Notes under the pieces: generated by a model
Seen by the model: only the letters and a program-made list of their open reading frames with translations
What the model was told of the DNA's origin: nothing
Database searches by the model: none
Program-made: the position numbers and the translations under genes
NCBI RefSeq assembly: GCF_030546645.1
Contig: NZ_JAUOTO010000008.1
Coordinates: 1 to 64,000, forward strand
Source: Flavitalea plasmicola
GTDB lineage: Bacteria > Bacteroidota > Bacteroidia > Chitinophagales > Chitinophagaceae
Direction: 5' to 3'
Length of the DNA stretch: 64,000 bases
Part shown: in pieces, positions 9,274 to 18,077 of the stretch
Position numbering within the stretch: the stretch's first letter is position 1
Layout of the letters: every line of letters starts with the position of its first letter

Positions 9274-10548
9274 TTATATCACAAACCCATTCGGCAGCAC
9301 AGCCCCTTTCTTGATCACCACAACTCCTTCCTTCACATTGTACAGCGAATGGTCAGTATTCTCCAGGTGATGTCCTCCATTGATGCGCACATCGTCCCCG
9401 ATGCGGCAATTCTTATCTACGATAGCATTACGGATATAGCAGCGATGCCCGATGCCCACCGTGGGTAGACCATGGCTCCGGGCCTGTTCGATCTCCTCGA
9501 TGGTCTCATAAAAGTCTACGCCCATCAGGTAACTGCTTACAATGGTGGTACCCGTACCGATCCTGGTGCGGATACCGATGATGCTGTTCTCGATGCGTGA
9601 CGCATTGATGATACACCCTTCCGCAATGATGGTCTTTTCCAGCGTGGTGCCGCTGATCTTGGCGGGAGGCAGCATACGGGCACGGGTGTAGATCGCTTTT
9701 TCGTTGTCAAAAAGGTTAAAATCGGGGATATCCTTGGTAAGCCCCAGGTTGGCCTCGAAAAAAGAAGGGATATTTCCGATGTCTGTCCAGTACCCTTCAT
9801 ACTGATAGCTGACGACCTTGTATTTTTCCAGGGATTGGGGAATTATTTCCTTCCCAAAGTCCGTGGATTCCACATATTCGTTCTGCAAAAGCTCCGACAG
9901 CAGCTGCCGGTTGAATATATAAATGCCCATGGACGCCAGGTAATGGCGGCCCTGGGCGTGCATGGCAGGACCCGTATCACTGACCCAGGGGGGCAGCATA
10001 TCCTTCTTTGGCTTTTCGGTAAAGGAGGTGATATAGCCGTTCTCATCCATCTTCATGATCCCGAAATCGGAGGCTTCCTTATCATTCACCGGGATCGTGG
10101 CGATGGAAATATCAGCCCCTTTCTCTTTGTGATGCGCCAGCATTTCCATAAAATCCATCTGGTACAGCTGATCGCCGGAAAGAATGAGCACATATTCGCT
10201 GTCAAAGGGTCCCAGATGCCGCAGACATTGCCGTACGGCATCGGCCGTACCCTGGTACCAGGTGGGATTATCCGGCGTCTGTTCAGCAGCCAGGATATCC
10301 ACGAAAGCAGAGCTGAAAGCGCTGAAATGATAAGTATTCTTAATGTGGCGGTTAAGCGATGCCGAGTTGAATTGTGTCAGCACAAACATCCTCGTGATCC
10401 CGGAGTTCAGACAGTTCGAGATGGGAATATCGACAAGCCGGTACTTCCCGGCGATCGGTACGGCCGGTTTGCTTCTGCTGGCGGTCAACGGATACAACCT
10501 GGTGCCGGCGCCCCCTCCCAATATGACAGATAAAATCTCTTTAGACAT
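9274..10548 (-). CDS. glgC: Glucose-1-phosphate adenylyltransferase (ADP-glucose pyrophosphorylase)
   Basis: This enzyme makes ADP-glucose from glucose-1-phosphate and ATP, the committed step of bacterial glycogen synthesis. The 424-residue product has the nucleotide-binding N-terminus (SVILGGGAGTRLYPL), the KYRLVDIPISNCLNSG segment, the ILSGDQLY motif, and a C-terminal left-handed beta-helix of hexapeptide repeats (GCIINASRIENSIIGIRTRI region). I chose ATG at 10548; an in-frame TTG two codons earlier is possible but less likely. It follows glgA on the same strand after about 130 bp, so transcription probably runs glgA to glgC. GlgC is normally controlled by metabolite effectors, which cannot be read from sequence alone. 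Confidence 0.95.
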   Translation of the reverse strand: MSKEILSVILGGGAGTRLYPLTASRSKPAVPIAGKYRLVDIPISNCLNSGITRMFVLTQFNSASLNRHIKNTYHFSAFSSAFVDILAAEQTPDNPTWYQGTADAVRQCLRHLGPFDSEYVLILSGDQLYQMDFMEMLAHHKEKGADISIATIPVNDKEASDFGIMKMDENGYITSFTEKPKKDMLPPWVSDTGPAMHAQGRHYLASMGIYIFNRQLLSELLQNEYVESTDFGKEIIPQSLEKYKVVSYQYEGYWTDIGNIPSFFEANLGLTKDIPDFNLFDNEKAIYTRARMLPPAKISGTTLEKTIIAEGCIINASRIENSIIGIRTRIGTGTTIVSSYLMGVDFYETIEEIEQARSHGLPTVGIGHRCYIRNAIVDKNCRIGDDVRINGGHHLENTDHSLYNVKEGVVVIKKGAVLPNGFVI

Positions 10549-10682
10549 ATACAAGCGGTTTATGAATTTGAACGATTTTTTTACCCTACCTAAAGTTACT
10601 TATTACAAATCCTAAAATTATACCTAATAATTTCTAATTCCGTGCCATTAACCATATCGTTAACATCCCCGCAACGTTGACC

Positions 10683-12101
10683 CTATCCCCTGATCGACTC
10701 GTAAAGCCGCAGGTAGGACGTCACACTCAATTCCCAGCTGAAATCCAGCTGCATGATATGCCGGCGGATCTCCTTCAGCTTTTCAGCCTGCTGGTATAGC
10801 TCCGTCGCTCTCCAGATACCATGTGTAATATCTCCGACGGTGACGTGATTAAATCGAATGCCATATCCTCCCTTATCTCCATAGTCTATCACTGTGTCAT
10901 GCAGCCCGCCCGTATTCCGTACCACCGGGACCGTACCATACCGCAGCGCATACAGCTGGTTCAGGCCGCAAGGCTCCACCCGGGATGGCATAAGTATAAA
11001 GTCTGCGCCGGCATAGATAAGGTGGCTCAATGCCTCATCATACCCGATATAAACATTATAGTCCTCCCGTGACAGCGCTTTCATGGCATTCATCCTGCTT
11101 TCGACCTCCGGAAAACCGCTGCCCAGAATAAGAAAGTTCATTCTGCGGCCCGTGTAATAGAAGGAGTCCTCGATGGCCTGCGGCAGCAGGTCCGCCCCCT
11201 TCTCCCCTACCAGCCGGCCGATGAAAGTGATCAGCGGCTTTTTCGGATCCAGCTGGAAACGCTGACAGAGCAGCTCCTTATTCTTACGCTTACCCTCCTC
11301 CACCGTATCCACCGTATAGTGATCTTCAAAATAGCCGTCCTTGGCGGGGTCCCACACTACATTGTCGATCCCATTGAGAATGCCAGAGCACTTCCCCCGT
11401 TCGTATTCCAACAGTGCCTCCAGCCCATTGGCACTGCTCCTCATTTCTTCCAGATAAGTGGGACTGACGGTGGTCACTTTCCAGGCACACTTGATACCGC
11501 TGGCCAACGGATTGATGGCGCTGCCCCAGCCCAACATCCCTGTCTTCCATGTATCATAGGCCGGGATATAAGTGCTTTTGTCCCATCCCATCCAACCCTG
11601 GTATTGCGCATTATGAATGGTCAGCACCGTGGGCACATCGGCCAGGGACTGATATGCATAGCAGTATTTAAAAAAGAAAGGGATCAATGCCGTATGGTGG
11701 TCATGGACATGCACAATGTCCGGCCGGTGCTTCCAGGACACGATCCAGTCCGCCACCGCCACCTGGAAAGCCGTGAACCGTTCAGTATCATCCGTATATC
11801 CATACACTTTCTCCCGGTCCAGCAATCCATATATGTCCACCAGGTAAAGATCGAACCCCAGCTTCCCCGTCTGCTCCTTGATCACCGTATAGTTAAACCA
11901 CCAGCTACCAAGATGGGTATACCCCTTGTGGACCACCTCCCATTGATTGGCATAAAGGAATTTTGTCCGGTACATCGGCATGACAACTTTAGCAACATGC
12001 CCCAACTGACGCTGGTATTTGGGTAATGCACCTACTACGTCGCCCAACCCCCCGGCCTTGGCCACCGGATAACACTCCGCCGATACATGTATTATTTCCA
12101 T
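10683..12101 (-). CDS. glgA: Glycogen synthase (ADP-glucose dependent, GT5)
   Basis: A 472-residue GT5 glycosyltransferase that extends alpha-1,4 glucan with ADP-glucose. The N-terminal substrate loop is KAGGLGDVVGALP (about 16-28). The C-terminal GT-B half carries GRLVGEKGADLL and the donor-binding stretch PSRVEPCGLNQLYALRYG, followed by NTGGLHDTV. It is the first gene of the minus-strand glg run, divergent from a FucP-type transporter across a 153-bp gap. I found no clear TAnnTTTG box for it. The function is secure. Confidence 0.95.
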   Translation of the reverse strand: MEIIHVSAECYPVAKAGGLGDVVGALPKYQRQLGHVAKVVMPMYRTKFLYANQWEVVHKGYTHLGSWWFNYTVIKEQTGKLGFDLYLVDIYGLLDREKVYGYTDDTERFTAFQVAVADWIVSWKHRPDIVHVHDHHTALIPFFFKYCYAYQSLADVPTVLTIHNAQYQGWMGWDKSTYIPAYDTWKTGMLGWGSAINPLASGIKCAWKVTTVSPTYLEEMRSSANGLEALLEYERGKCSGILNGIDNVVWDPAKDGYFEDHYTVDTVEEGKRKNKELLCQRFQLDPKKPLITFIGRLVGEKGADLLPQAIEDSFYYTGRRMNFLILGSGFPEVESRMNAMKALSREDYNVYIGYDEALSHLIYAGADFILMPSRVEPCGLNQLYALRYGTVPVVRNTGGLHDTVIDYGDKGGYGIRFNHVTVGDITHGIWRATELYQQAEKLKEIRRHIMQLDFSWELSVTSYLRLYESIRG

Positions 12102-12254
12102 TAAATTGTATTAATGCTTAGGCTGTAGGTTGTAAGACAATTGCCATTCAATTTAGGGAAGGTTTTCCATTTAATACTCCGAGGGCGATGAAAAAATTTT
12201 TCGCGTCATGAAAACGTGCTATTTTCAACCCCTAATTCCAAAACGGACAGCAAT

Positions 12255-13703
12255 ATGCATCAAAAAACCAACTGGGCTCAATTTGGTACCCTCATCAGCG
12301 TCTTCTTCTTCTGGGGCTTTGTAGCGGCAAGCAACGATATCCTTATACCCGTATTCAAAGAGAAATTCATGTTGTCACACGCGCAGAGCCAGCTGGTGTC
12401 AATCGCGTTTTACGTTGCTTATACGATAGGGTCTATCATCTATATACTTATTTCCAAATCGGTGGGTTCCGACCTGCTCAACAAGATCGGTTATAAGAAT
12501 GGCATTGCGGTGGGACTGATCATCTCCGCGATCGGCACGTTGCTGTTCTATCCTGCAGCCAACACATCATCTTTTACCCTGATGTTGTCCGGGCTGTTCA
12601 TCGTGGGACTGGGATTTTCCCTGCAGCAGATCGCTGCTAATCCTTTAGCAATCGTCATCGGCGACCCGGCGACGGGGTCACAACGACTGACCATGGCTGG
12701 CGGCGTAAATAATTTTGGCACTACCATCGGACCGTTGCTGGTCAGCTTTGCCATTTTCGGAAGCGTAAGCGCCGCAAATACACATGCCAGCATCGAGGCC
12801 GTAAAGACGCCTTATCTTATATTGGGTCTTGCCTTCGTCCTGGTGGCCGTCTTCTTTAAGTTCTCTTCCATTCCTAATAAGATCGACCTGGATACTGTCT
12901 CCGCAGAAGCTTCTGAGAATGACAGTAAATTGTTGCACCGCAAGTCGGCTATTTCCTACCCTCAATTATGGATGGGCATGATCGGTATCTTCGTATATGT
13001 AGGCGTGGAAGTTTCCACCGCCAGCAATTTACCAAACTACCTGAAGGAGGACCTTGCGATCTCTACGGATAAAGTAGCCCCGTTCATATCCCTTTATTGG
13101 GCCAGTCTCATGATCGGCCGTTGGACGGGTGCCGTGGGCGCATTCAATGTGGGCAAGAGCGCTGCGCAGGTGATGCGTTTTGTCATGCCTTATTTGGCGT
13201 TTGGAATTTTCCTGATCGTAAACAAGATCGCCCAGCATGACATCACTCCTTTCTATGTATATGCGTTGGTGATCGTTGTAATGATCATCGGAGACCTGCT
13301 CAGCAAGGGCAATCCGGCAAGGATGCTTCTGATCTTCTCCTCCTGCGGGATCGCCGCACTTGTCACAGGGATGTTGACGTCTGGCATGGTGAGCGTTTAT
13401 GCTTTCATTAGCGTAGGACTATTCTGCAGCACCCTCTGGCCCTGCATATTTACCCTGGCCGTAACTGGTCTGGGCAAGCACACCAACCAGGGTAGCAGCT
13501 TCCTGATCATGATGATCATGGGAGGAGGCATCATCAGTCTTTTGCAGGGCGCGCTGGCCGACACCGCACTGGGGATCCATTACAGCTACATCATGGGCGC
13601 AGCCTGCTTCGCATACCTGGCCTTCTACGCCATCCGGGCTAAAGCACTGCTAAAATCTCAGGGAATTGATTTTGATGCCTTGCAAAGCAGCGGAGGGCAT
13701 TAA
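12255..13703 (+). CDS. MFS sugar transporter, FucP/GluP type
   Basis: A 482-residue inner-membrane protein with about 12 helices. The N-terminal FFFWGFVAASNDILIPVFK matches the start of L-fucose/glucose/galactose H+ symporters, and GLGFSLQQIAANPLAIVIG fits the QQxAANP-type motif of the family. I start it at ATG 12255; an in-frame GTG at 12216 would add 13 polar residues before the normal N-terminus. A ROK kinase follows after 62 bp, which suggests uptake followed by phosphorylation of a hexose such as glucose. An exact substrate cannot be read. Confidence 0.88.
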   Translation: MHQKTNWAQFGTLISVFFFWGFVAASNDILIPVFKEKFMLSHAQSQLVSIAFYVAYTIGSIIYILISKSVGSDLLNKIGYKNGIAVGLIISAIGTLLFYPAANTSSFTLMLSGLFIVGLGFSLQQIAANPLAIVIGDPATGSQRLTMAGGVNNFGTTIGPLLVSFAIFGSVSAANTHASIEAVKTPYLILGLAFVLVAVFFKFSSIPNKIDLDTVSAEASENDSKLLHRKSAISYPQLWMGMIGIFVYVGVEVSTASNLPNYLKEDLAISTDKVAPFISLYWASLMIGRWTGAVGAFNVGKSAAQVMRFVMPYLAFGIFLIVNKIAQHDITPFYVYALVIVVMIIGDLLSKGNPARMLLIFSSCGIAALVTGMLTSGMVSVYAFISVGLFCSTLWPCIFTLAVTGLGKHTNQGSSFLIMMIMGGGIISLLQGALADTALGIHYSYIMGAACFAYLAFYAIRAKALLKSQGIDFDALQSSGGH

Positions 13704-13712
13704 ATCTTGCCC

Positions 13713-13720
13713 TATATTTG
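13713..13720 (+). promoter_or_regulatory. -7 promoter box for the ROK kinase gene
   Basis: TATATTTG matches the Bacteroidota -7 consensus TAnnTTTG exactly. It lies 45 bp upstream of ATG 13766 and would give a leader of about 40 nt. No TTG is seen at the expected -33 distance. The box also argues against the longer reading frame that begins inside it at 13718. Confidence 0.55.
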
Positions 13721-13765
13721 CAATCCGCTTATGCAAGCGTTCATAATCCACAAAACCCAGCGTTC

Positions 13766-14746
13766 ATGGCAAAAGCTGCTTCTTCTTACGAATCATTGGC
13801 CATCGGCATTGATATCGGGGGCACAGGTACAAAGTTTGGCATAGTTGATCGTATAGGCAATGTATTGTTCTCCAGTGAGATCTCCACAAGAGGACACTCG
13901 CAGGTAGAAAGCTTTATCGATGAGCTGCATCACCATCTGTCCATTCTCATTGAAAAAGCCGGCGGCACGGGCCGTATGCGTGGCATAGGCGTAGGCGCTC
14001 CCAACGGCAATTACTACAGCGGTACCGTGGAATACGCACCCAATCTCCCCTGGAGAGGTATCATTCCCCTGGCCAAGCTTATACAAAATAAATTCCAGCT
14101 CCCTACGATCCTCACCAACGACGCCAACGCGGCCGCCATCGGAGAAATGATGTACGGCGCCGCCAAAGGCATGAAGGACTTTATCATGATCACCCTGGGG
14201 ACGGGCGTGGGCAGCGGTATCGTAGCCAACGGCAAGCTGATCTATGGCCACGATGGCTTTGCCGGCGAACTGGGTCATACCATCATTATTCCCCACGGCC
14301 GCCTGCACGAAGGCACGGGTAAATATGGATCCCTGGAAAGCTACGCTTCCGCCACCGGTGTAAAGCTGACAGCCATCGAAATGCTGGAGAAAAGCCAGGA
14401 TGCCAGCCTCCTCCGCGATATCCCTAAAAGTCAACTGGATTCAAAAAAAGTATATGACGCCGCCATCCAGGGCGACAAGCTGGCCAAAGCCATCTTTGAT
14501 TTCACGGGAGAGATCCTGGGCCTGGCCCTGGCCAACTTTGTCATGTTCTCCAGCCCTGAAGCCATCATCCTGTTCGGCGGCCTTACCAAAGCTGGCGACC
14601 TTATCCTGAAGCCTACCCGTGACAATATGGAAAGCAACCTGATCCAGGTGTTCCAGAATAAAGTGAAGATTCTTGTCAGCCATCTCAAAGAGTCCGACGC
14701 TGCCATCCTGGGCGCCAGCGCCCTGGTCTGGGATATGAAATTATAG
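13766..14746 (+). CDS. ROK family sugar kinase, probable glucokinase, lacking the usual zinc cysteines
   Basis: A 326-residue ROK protein that probably phosphorylates a hexose with ATP in the cytoplasm. The N-terminal phosphate-binding loop is GIDIGGTGTKFG, followed by LTNDANAAAIGEMMYGA (catalytic Asp in NDAN) and ITLGTGVGSGIV. The ROK zinc motif, normally CxCGxxGCxE, is here EGTGKYGSLE: the following ESYASATGV is intact but every cysteine is gone. Start ATG 13766 is preferred over 13718, because the latter lies in the -7 box. It sits downstream of a FucP-type transporter, so glucose is the likely substrate. A polyphosphate-dependent or non-glucose ROK kinase is also possible. Confidence 0.85.
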   Translation: MAKAASSYESLAIGIDIGGTGTKFGIVDRIGNVLFSSEISTRGHSQVESFIDELHHHLSILIEKAGGTGRMRGIGVGAPNGNYYSGTVEYAPNLPWRGIIPLAKLIQNKFQLPTILTNDANAAAIGEMMYGAAKGMKDFIMITLGTGVGSGIVANGKLIYGHDGFAGELGHTIIIPHGRLHEGTGKYGSLESYASATGVKLTAIEMLEKSQDASLLRDIPKSQLDSKKVYDAAIQGDKLAKAIFDFTGEILGLALANFVMFSSPEAIILFGGLTKAGDLILKPTRDNMESNLIQVFQNKVKILVSHLKESDAAILGASALVWDMKL

Positions 14747-14754
14747 ATTAAAAA

Positions 14755-15717
14755 TCAGTGGGAATGACCACCCCGCTCCCGGATGAGAAAAACCGCCGGC
14801 ACAGGCCGTTCGCCTTCTTTGTCAGAAGGCCTGATCGTCGGCTTGCCGTTCACCAGCATACTGCTGCTGCCACCCCCATCCAGGTTCAGCGCTTCATAAC
14901 ATTTAAGGTCGAAAAGGAGCTTTGCCTCCTGTTCCAGCGTGGCGCCTTCGGCCACCCCCGGAGCGCGGCCCTGTATGACCAGCACGATCAGGATGCCGTC
15001 CTTCGTATACCCCATAGCGGTACGAGGGTGCTTGTCCTGCTCGCCCCCTGAGAATAATTGCTCTTCTTTATAGGTGATCCTTATGCGGCCATCATGAATA
15101 AGCACGGGGCCCCCTCCTACCGCCGTACGCATCTTCCACCACTTCCATTCGATGTCCCGGAGGTCATAGATCGAAGGATCACTTACTTCGCCTTTGGCGA
15201 CCACCGGCATCTCTTCAAAAGCATAAGGACGCAAGCGGGAAGAGTCCGTAAAAACCCAGGCTACATCAGCCCTTCTTTTCCGGTCGATCCCAATGGCGCC
15301 CCGCGTAGGGTAATAATAGACGAGAGAATCATCTCCCCGTCCCTTTAACGAGGGTACGCTATAGGCCACCAGCTTACCATCCTTCATCACCATGCTGATG
15401 TTCTCGCTGGTCTCGAAGGAAAAAAAAGTGCAGTTCACCACCAATAAAGGAAATTGTTCCAGCTGGTAGTATTGACTGGGTGTAAATCTCTTACCCTGCC
15501 CTACCTGGTCTGAGAAAAGCAGGTGTTTGTCTTTCAGCCGGGCAGAAACATAGTAGGCTATGAAAGGATGACCGTCCAGGCTGTCGGTTCTCCGGTATAC
15601 ATGCACGGAAGGCGGCAATGGCTGGTAAGCGGAATCCACATTTATCCATCCCTTCTGAGCCTCAAGCTGCAAGCTACAGGCTACAAGAAGGCATAAGATA
15701 AGTTGCTGGCCCGGCAT
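14755..15717 (-). CDS. Secreted phosphodiester glycosidase (NAGPA-like domain) protein
   Basis: A 320-residue exported protein with a short signal peptide (about 1-20, QLILCLLVACSLQLEAQ). The body belongs to the phosphodiester glycosidase family, whose best-known member uncovers mannose-6-phosphate by removing GlcNAc. Diagnostic stretches are VNCTFFSFE, MRTAVGGGPVLI, HPRTAMGYTKDG and NLDGGGSSSMLVNGKP near the C-terminus. It starts 3 bp after the lipA stop and is probably co-transcribed with lipA. Its signal peptide is encoded partly by an AGCTGCAAGC-type dispersed repeat (15661-15687). The substrate is unknown in bacteria of this kind. Confidence 0.87.
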   Translation of the reverse strand: MPGQQLILCLLVACSLQLEAQKGWINVDSAYQPLPPSVHVYRRTDSLDGHPFIAYYVSARLKDKHLLFSDQVGQGKRFTPSQYYQLEQFPLLVVNCTFFSFETSENISMVMKDGKLVAYSVPSLKGRGDDSLVYYYPTRGAIGIDRKRRADVAWVFTDSSRLRPYAFEEMPVVAKGEVSDPSIYDLRDIEWKWWKMRTAVGGGPVLIHDGRIRITYKEEQLFSGGEQDKHPRTAMGYTKDGILIVLVIQGRAPGVAEGATLEQEAKLLFDLKCYEALNLDGGGSSSMLVNGKPTIRPSDKEGERPVPAVFLIRERGGHSH

Positions 15718-15756
15718 ATATTAAACTTCACTTGTAGCTTGCAGCTCGTCGCTCAC
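15661..15756. repeat. Palindromic dispersed element, copy 1 (inside coding sequence)
   Basis: Two inverted arms sharing AGCTGCAAGCTACA and its complement (15661-15687 and 15729-15756) flank a core of about 41 bp. The left arm encodes part of the signal peptide of the phosphodiester glycosidase; the right arm encodes the ELQATS tail of lipoyl synthase. The core holds the lipA stop and the next start codon. The same arm sequence recurs at 16717-16800 and 49703-49804. Confidence 0.65.
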
Positions 15757-16692
15757 AGCCCCTTTCCCCGCTTCCCACTGGGCCCGTCCATAGCCTGGTA
15801 CGACATGACGCTCGCTGTGATAGGATGACCTTACCAGAGGGCCGCTCTCAACATAATCAAATCCCAGTTCATAGCCGATCTCCCGAAGCTCCGCAAACTC
15901 GTCGGGATGCACAAATCGGACAACTGGCAAATGTTTTTTCGTGGGTTGCAGATATTGCCCCAGAGTGATCACGTCCACGCCGCTGCCACGCAGGTCCCGA
16001 AGTGTTTGTACTACTTCCTCCTTGCGCTCTCCCAGCCCCAGCATGATCCCGCTCTTCGTACGCATGTTCCCTTCCTTCAAAGCTTTCAGCGTCTCCATGC
16101 TACGCCAGTATTTGGCCTGTATCCGCACCTGGCGGGTAAGCCTTTCCACTGTCTCGATATTGTGGGAAACCACCTCAGGCGCCGCCTCGATCAACCTGGC
16201 TATATTCTCCCGCTCCGCTTTGAAATCGGGTATCAGGGTCTCCAGCGTAGTATGGGGATTGAGGGCCTTCACCGCCCGGATAGTATGCTGCCAGATAATG
16301 CTGCCGCCATCTTTCAGCTCATCCCGGTCCACAGACGTAATGACGGCATGTTTCACCTTCATGAGGTAAATGGCTTCCGCTACCCTTTGCGGCTCATCCC
16401 AGTCCACAGGGTCAGGACGACCGGTAGCCACGGCGCAAAACCCGCAGCTCCGGGTACAGATATTCCCCAGGATCATGAATGTGGCCGTTCCCTCTCCCCA
16501 GCATTCACCCATATTGGGACAATTGCCGCTTTCACAGATCGTATGTAGCTTATGGGTATCAACCAGCCCGCGGACATGCTTGTAGCTTTCACCGATGGGA
16601 AGCTTAACGCGTAACCAGTTGGGTTTCTTTGTTTTAACCTCCTGACTGGAATCGGATCCCCCGCACGGAGAACCATTAGGTTGTTCTTGCAT
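15721..16692 (-). CDS. lipA: Lipoyl synthase (radical SAM)
   Basis: This enzyme inserts two sulfur atoms into octanoyl groups bound to lipoyl domains, for example those of pyruvate dehydrogenase. The 323-residue product has both Fe-S clusters' ligands: the auxiliary-cluster motif [12 protein letters not shown] and the radical-SAM motif [17 protein letters not shown] and the C-terminal RSSYHSERH region are also typical. A perfect TAnnTTTG box lies directly before the ATG. The last residues (ELQATSEV) are encoded by a dispersed repeat arm and look like a recent C-terminal addition. It is co-oriented with the phosphodiester glycosidase gene. Confidence 0.96.
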   Translation of the reverse strand: MQEQPNGSPCGGSDSSQEVKTKKPNWLRVKLPIGESYKHVRGLVDTHKLHTICESGNCPNMGECWGEGTATFMILGNICTRSCGFCAVATGRPDPVDWDEPQRVAEAIYLMKVKHAVITSVDRDELKDGGSIIWQHTIRAVKALNPHTTLETLIPDFKAERENIARLIEAAPEVVSHNIETVERLTRQVRIQAKYWRSMETLKALKEGNMRTKSGIMLGLGERKEEVVQTLRDLRGSGVDVITLGQYLQPTKKHLPVVRFVHPDEFAELREIGYELGFDYVESGPLVRSSYHSERHVVPGYGRAQWEAGKGAVSDELQATSEV

Positions 16693-16696
16693 GATG

Positions 16697-16704
16697 CAAA
16701 TTTA
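16697..16704 (-). promoter_or_regulatory. -7 box immediately upstream of lipA
   Basis: On the minus strand this reads TAAATTTG, an exact TAnnTTTG match ending 4 bp before the ATG. If used, the transcript would begin at or within a base or two of the start codon, giving a leaderless or nearly leaderless lipA mRNA. Confidence 0.5.
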
Positions 16705-16716
16705 CGCACTTTCTCT

Positions 16717-16800
16717 TAGCTGCAAGCGACAAGCTTCAAGCGACAAGTAGGGGCTTAATAAATCCTTAGCTTGCGGCTTGCAGCTAACAGCTTGCAGCTA
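16717..16800. repeat. Palindromic dispersed element, copy 2
   Basis: Left arm 16718-16747 contains AGCTGCAAGCGACAAGC. Right arm 16768-16800 contains GCTTGCAGCTAACAGCTTGC in the opposite orientation. The core between them is about 20 bp and A/T-rich. It fills most of the gap upstream of lipA and supplies the TAG stop of the preceding gene at 16798-16800. Confidence 0.65.
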
Positions 16801-17604
16801 CTTTCGACTGCCGAACATGATCTGGACATATGCATTAAAGAAAAAAGTCTTCTGAGGCACCAGCAGGAGCTGGGGTATTTTTGAGAAGTAATATTCGCCT
16901 GTCAGCCCCACTTCGATGGCCGTAACGGTCTGGTTAAGCCGGGCATAGTCGAAACGCAGGGCTCCCTTGGCATTCAAACCGGGCTTTATCTTCAAATGTC
17001 CCCACCCTACAGTAAAGCCCGAAGCCCCTGTAACAAAATAAGAACTCGTATCGCTGACAAGGTCAAGATAGGTCTTACGGGAAGTTTCCTGTGTCTGGGT
17101 ATTCTGCACATCCACATAGTAAGGTTTCAGCATTCCAAGGGAAATGCCGCCTGTATAGAGCGCCGTCACCGCTACGCCGTTCTTATTCCCCTTTCCGCCG
17201 ATGAGATGCTGCTGCCCCACTGCCATCTTGAATATATAAAAATTGTTCAGCTTATAAGGCACCAGGGAGCTGTAGTTGAACTGATCCTGCCCCGAGGATA
17301 CCTTGTGCTCCTTGGGACTTTTCTTTTCATTTAGCTCAAACTGGTACAGCATCGTCCTGGTAGGCGTCATGAACTTTCCCTTCTCGAAATTTATGCCGTA
17401 ACCGTCTGTTGCCAGGCGAATGCCGAAGATATTATGCTTGTTGAAAATAAGATCCCCCTCCTCCTCCATCCTTATCAGGTTATCGATCCTTTGCCGCTTG
17501 GCATTCTTCCTGCCCCGTCCGGGTTGGGAGACACCCGTGCTGTCCTGGGCGAAAAGGGTTATGCAGATCAGCAGGCTCAGCGTAGACAAGAAAAGTTTCT
17601 TCAC
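16798..17604 (-). CDS. Exported protein, probable outer-membrane protein of unknown function
   Basis: A 268-residue protein with a signal peptide (KKLFLSTLSLLICITLFAQ) and then a basic, polar stretch (RGRKNAKRQRID). The rest alternates aromatic and polar residues with repeated glycine, consistent with a small outer-membrane barrel: GIRLATDGYGINFEKGKF, TRTMLYQFELNE, and a C-terminus rich in F and Y. I do not recognise a named family. The start is GTG; no in-frame ATG precedes it and the signal peptide begins there. It is divergent from osmC across 47 bp that contain a palindromic TAAATTTA (17630-17637). Its stop codon lies in dispersed repeat copy 2. Confidence 0.8.
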   Translation of the reverse strand: MKKLFLSTLSLLICITLFAQDSTGVSQPGRGRKNAKRQRIDNLIRMEEEGDLIFNKHNIFGIRLATDGYGINFEKGKFMTPTRTMLYQFELNEKKSPKEHKVSSGQDQFNYSSLVPYKLNNFYIFKMAVGQQHLIGGKGNKNGVAVTALYTGGISLGMLKPYYVDVQNTQTQETSRKTYLDLVSDTSSYFVTGASGFTVGWGHLKIKPGLNAKGALRFDYARLNQTVTAIEVGLTGEYYFSKIPQLLLVPQKTFFFNAYVQIMFGSRK

Positions 17605-17629
17605 TGGGGATGTTTTAATTATTCTCGCG

Positions 17630-17637
17630 TAAATTTA
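17630..17637. promoter_or_regulatory. Palindromic TAAATTTA between divergent genes
   Basis: The 8-bp palindrome is one mismatch from TAnnTTTG on both strands. It lies 14 bp before osmC and 25 bp before the divergent gene, so it could serve as -7 element in either direction. Weak evidence: short and A/T-rich. Confidence 0.3.
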
Positions 17638-17651
17638 GGTAAAAAAGAACA

Positions 17652-18077
17652 ATGACCTCTACAGTTATTTACGTAGGAGAATTACGAACGGTTGCCACTC
17701 ACCTGCAATCCGGGACCGATATAGAGACAGATGCCCCCGTGGACAACCAGGGGAAAGGCGAGCGATTTTCCCCCACCGACCTGGTCGGCACTTCCCTTGC
17801 AGCCTGTATGGCGACCACCATGGCCATTAAAACGAAGGATCTTGGCCTGAACCTGGAAGGCATGAAGATCTCCACGTTGAAGATCATGAAAGCCGACCCC
17901 CGCCGCATCGGCGGTATTGAAATTACCTTTGAATGGCCCCCCAGCTTCCAGGCAGACGAAAAACAAAAGCTCATACTGGAACGTATAGCCCACACCTGCC
18001 CCGTGATGTACAGCCTCCATCCGGACATCGAAGTAAAGGTCGAATTCAACTGGGATAAGGTTGCCTTACCGGCCTGA
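17652..18077 (+). CDS. OsmC family peroxiredoxin-like protein
   Basis: A 141-residue cytoplasmic protein of the OsmC/Ohr family, which reduces organic hydroperoxides with two reactive cysteines. Both are present: C52 in LAACMATTMA and C116 in HTCPVMYSL, separated by the usual central sheet (IGGIEITFEWPP). The length matches the OsmC subgroup rather than Ohr. It stands alone, divergent from a putative membrane protein and convergent with DUF2851, with the two 3' ends overlapping by 12 bp. The substrate is not shown by sequence. Confidence 0.92.
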   Translation: MTSTVIYVGELRTVATHLQSGTDIETDAPVDNQGKGERFSPTDLVGTSLAACMATTMAIKTKDLGLNLEGMKISTLKIMKADPRRIGGIEITFEWPPSFQADEKQKLILERIAHTCPVMYSLHPDIEVKVEFNWDKVALPA

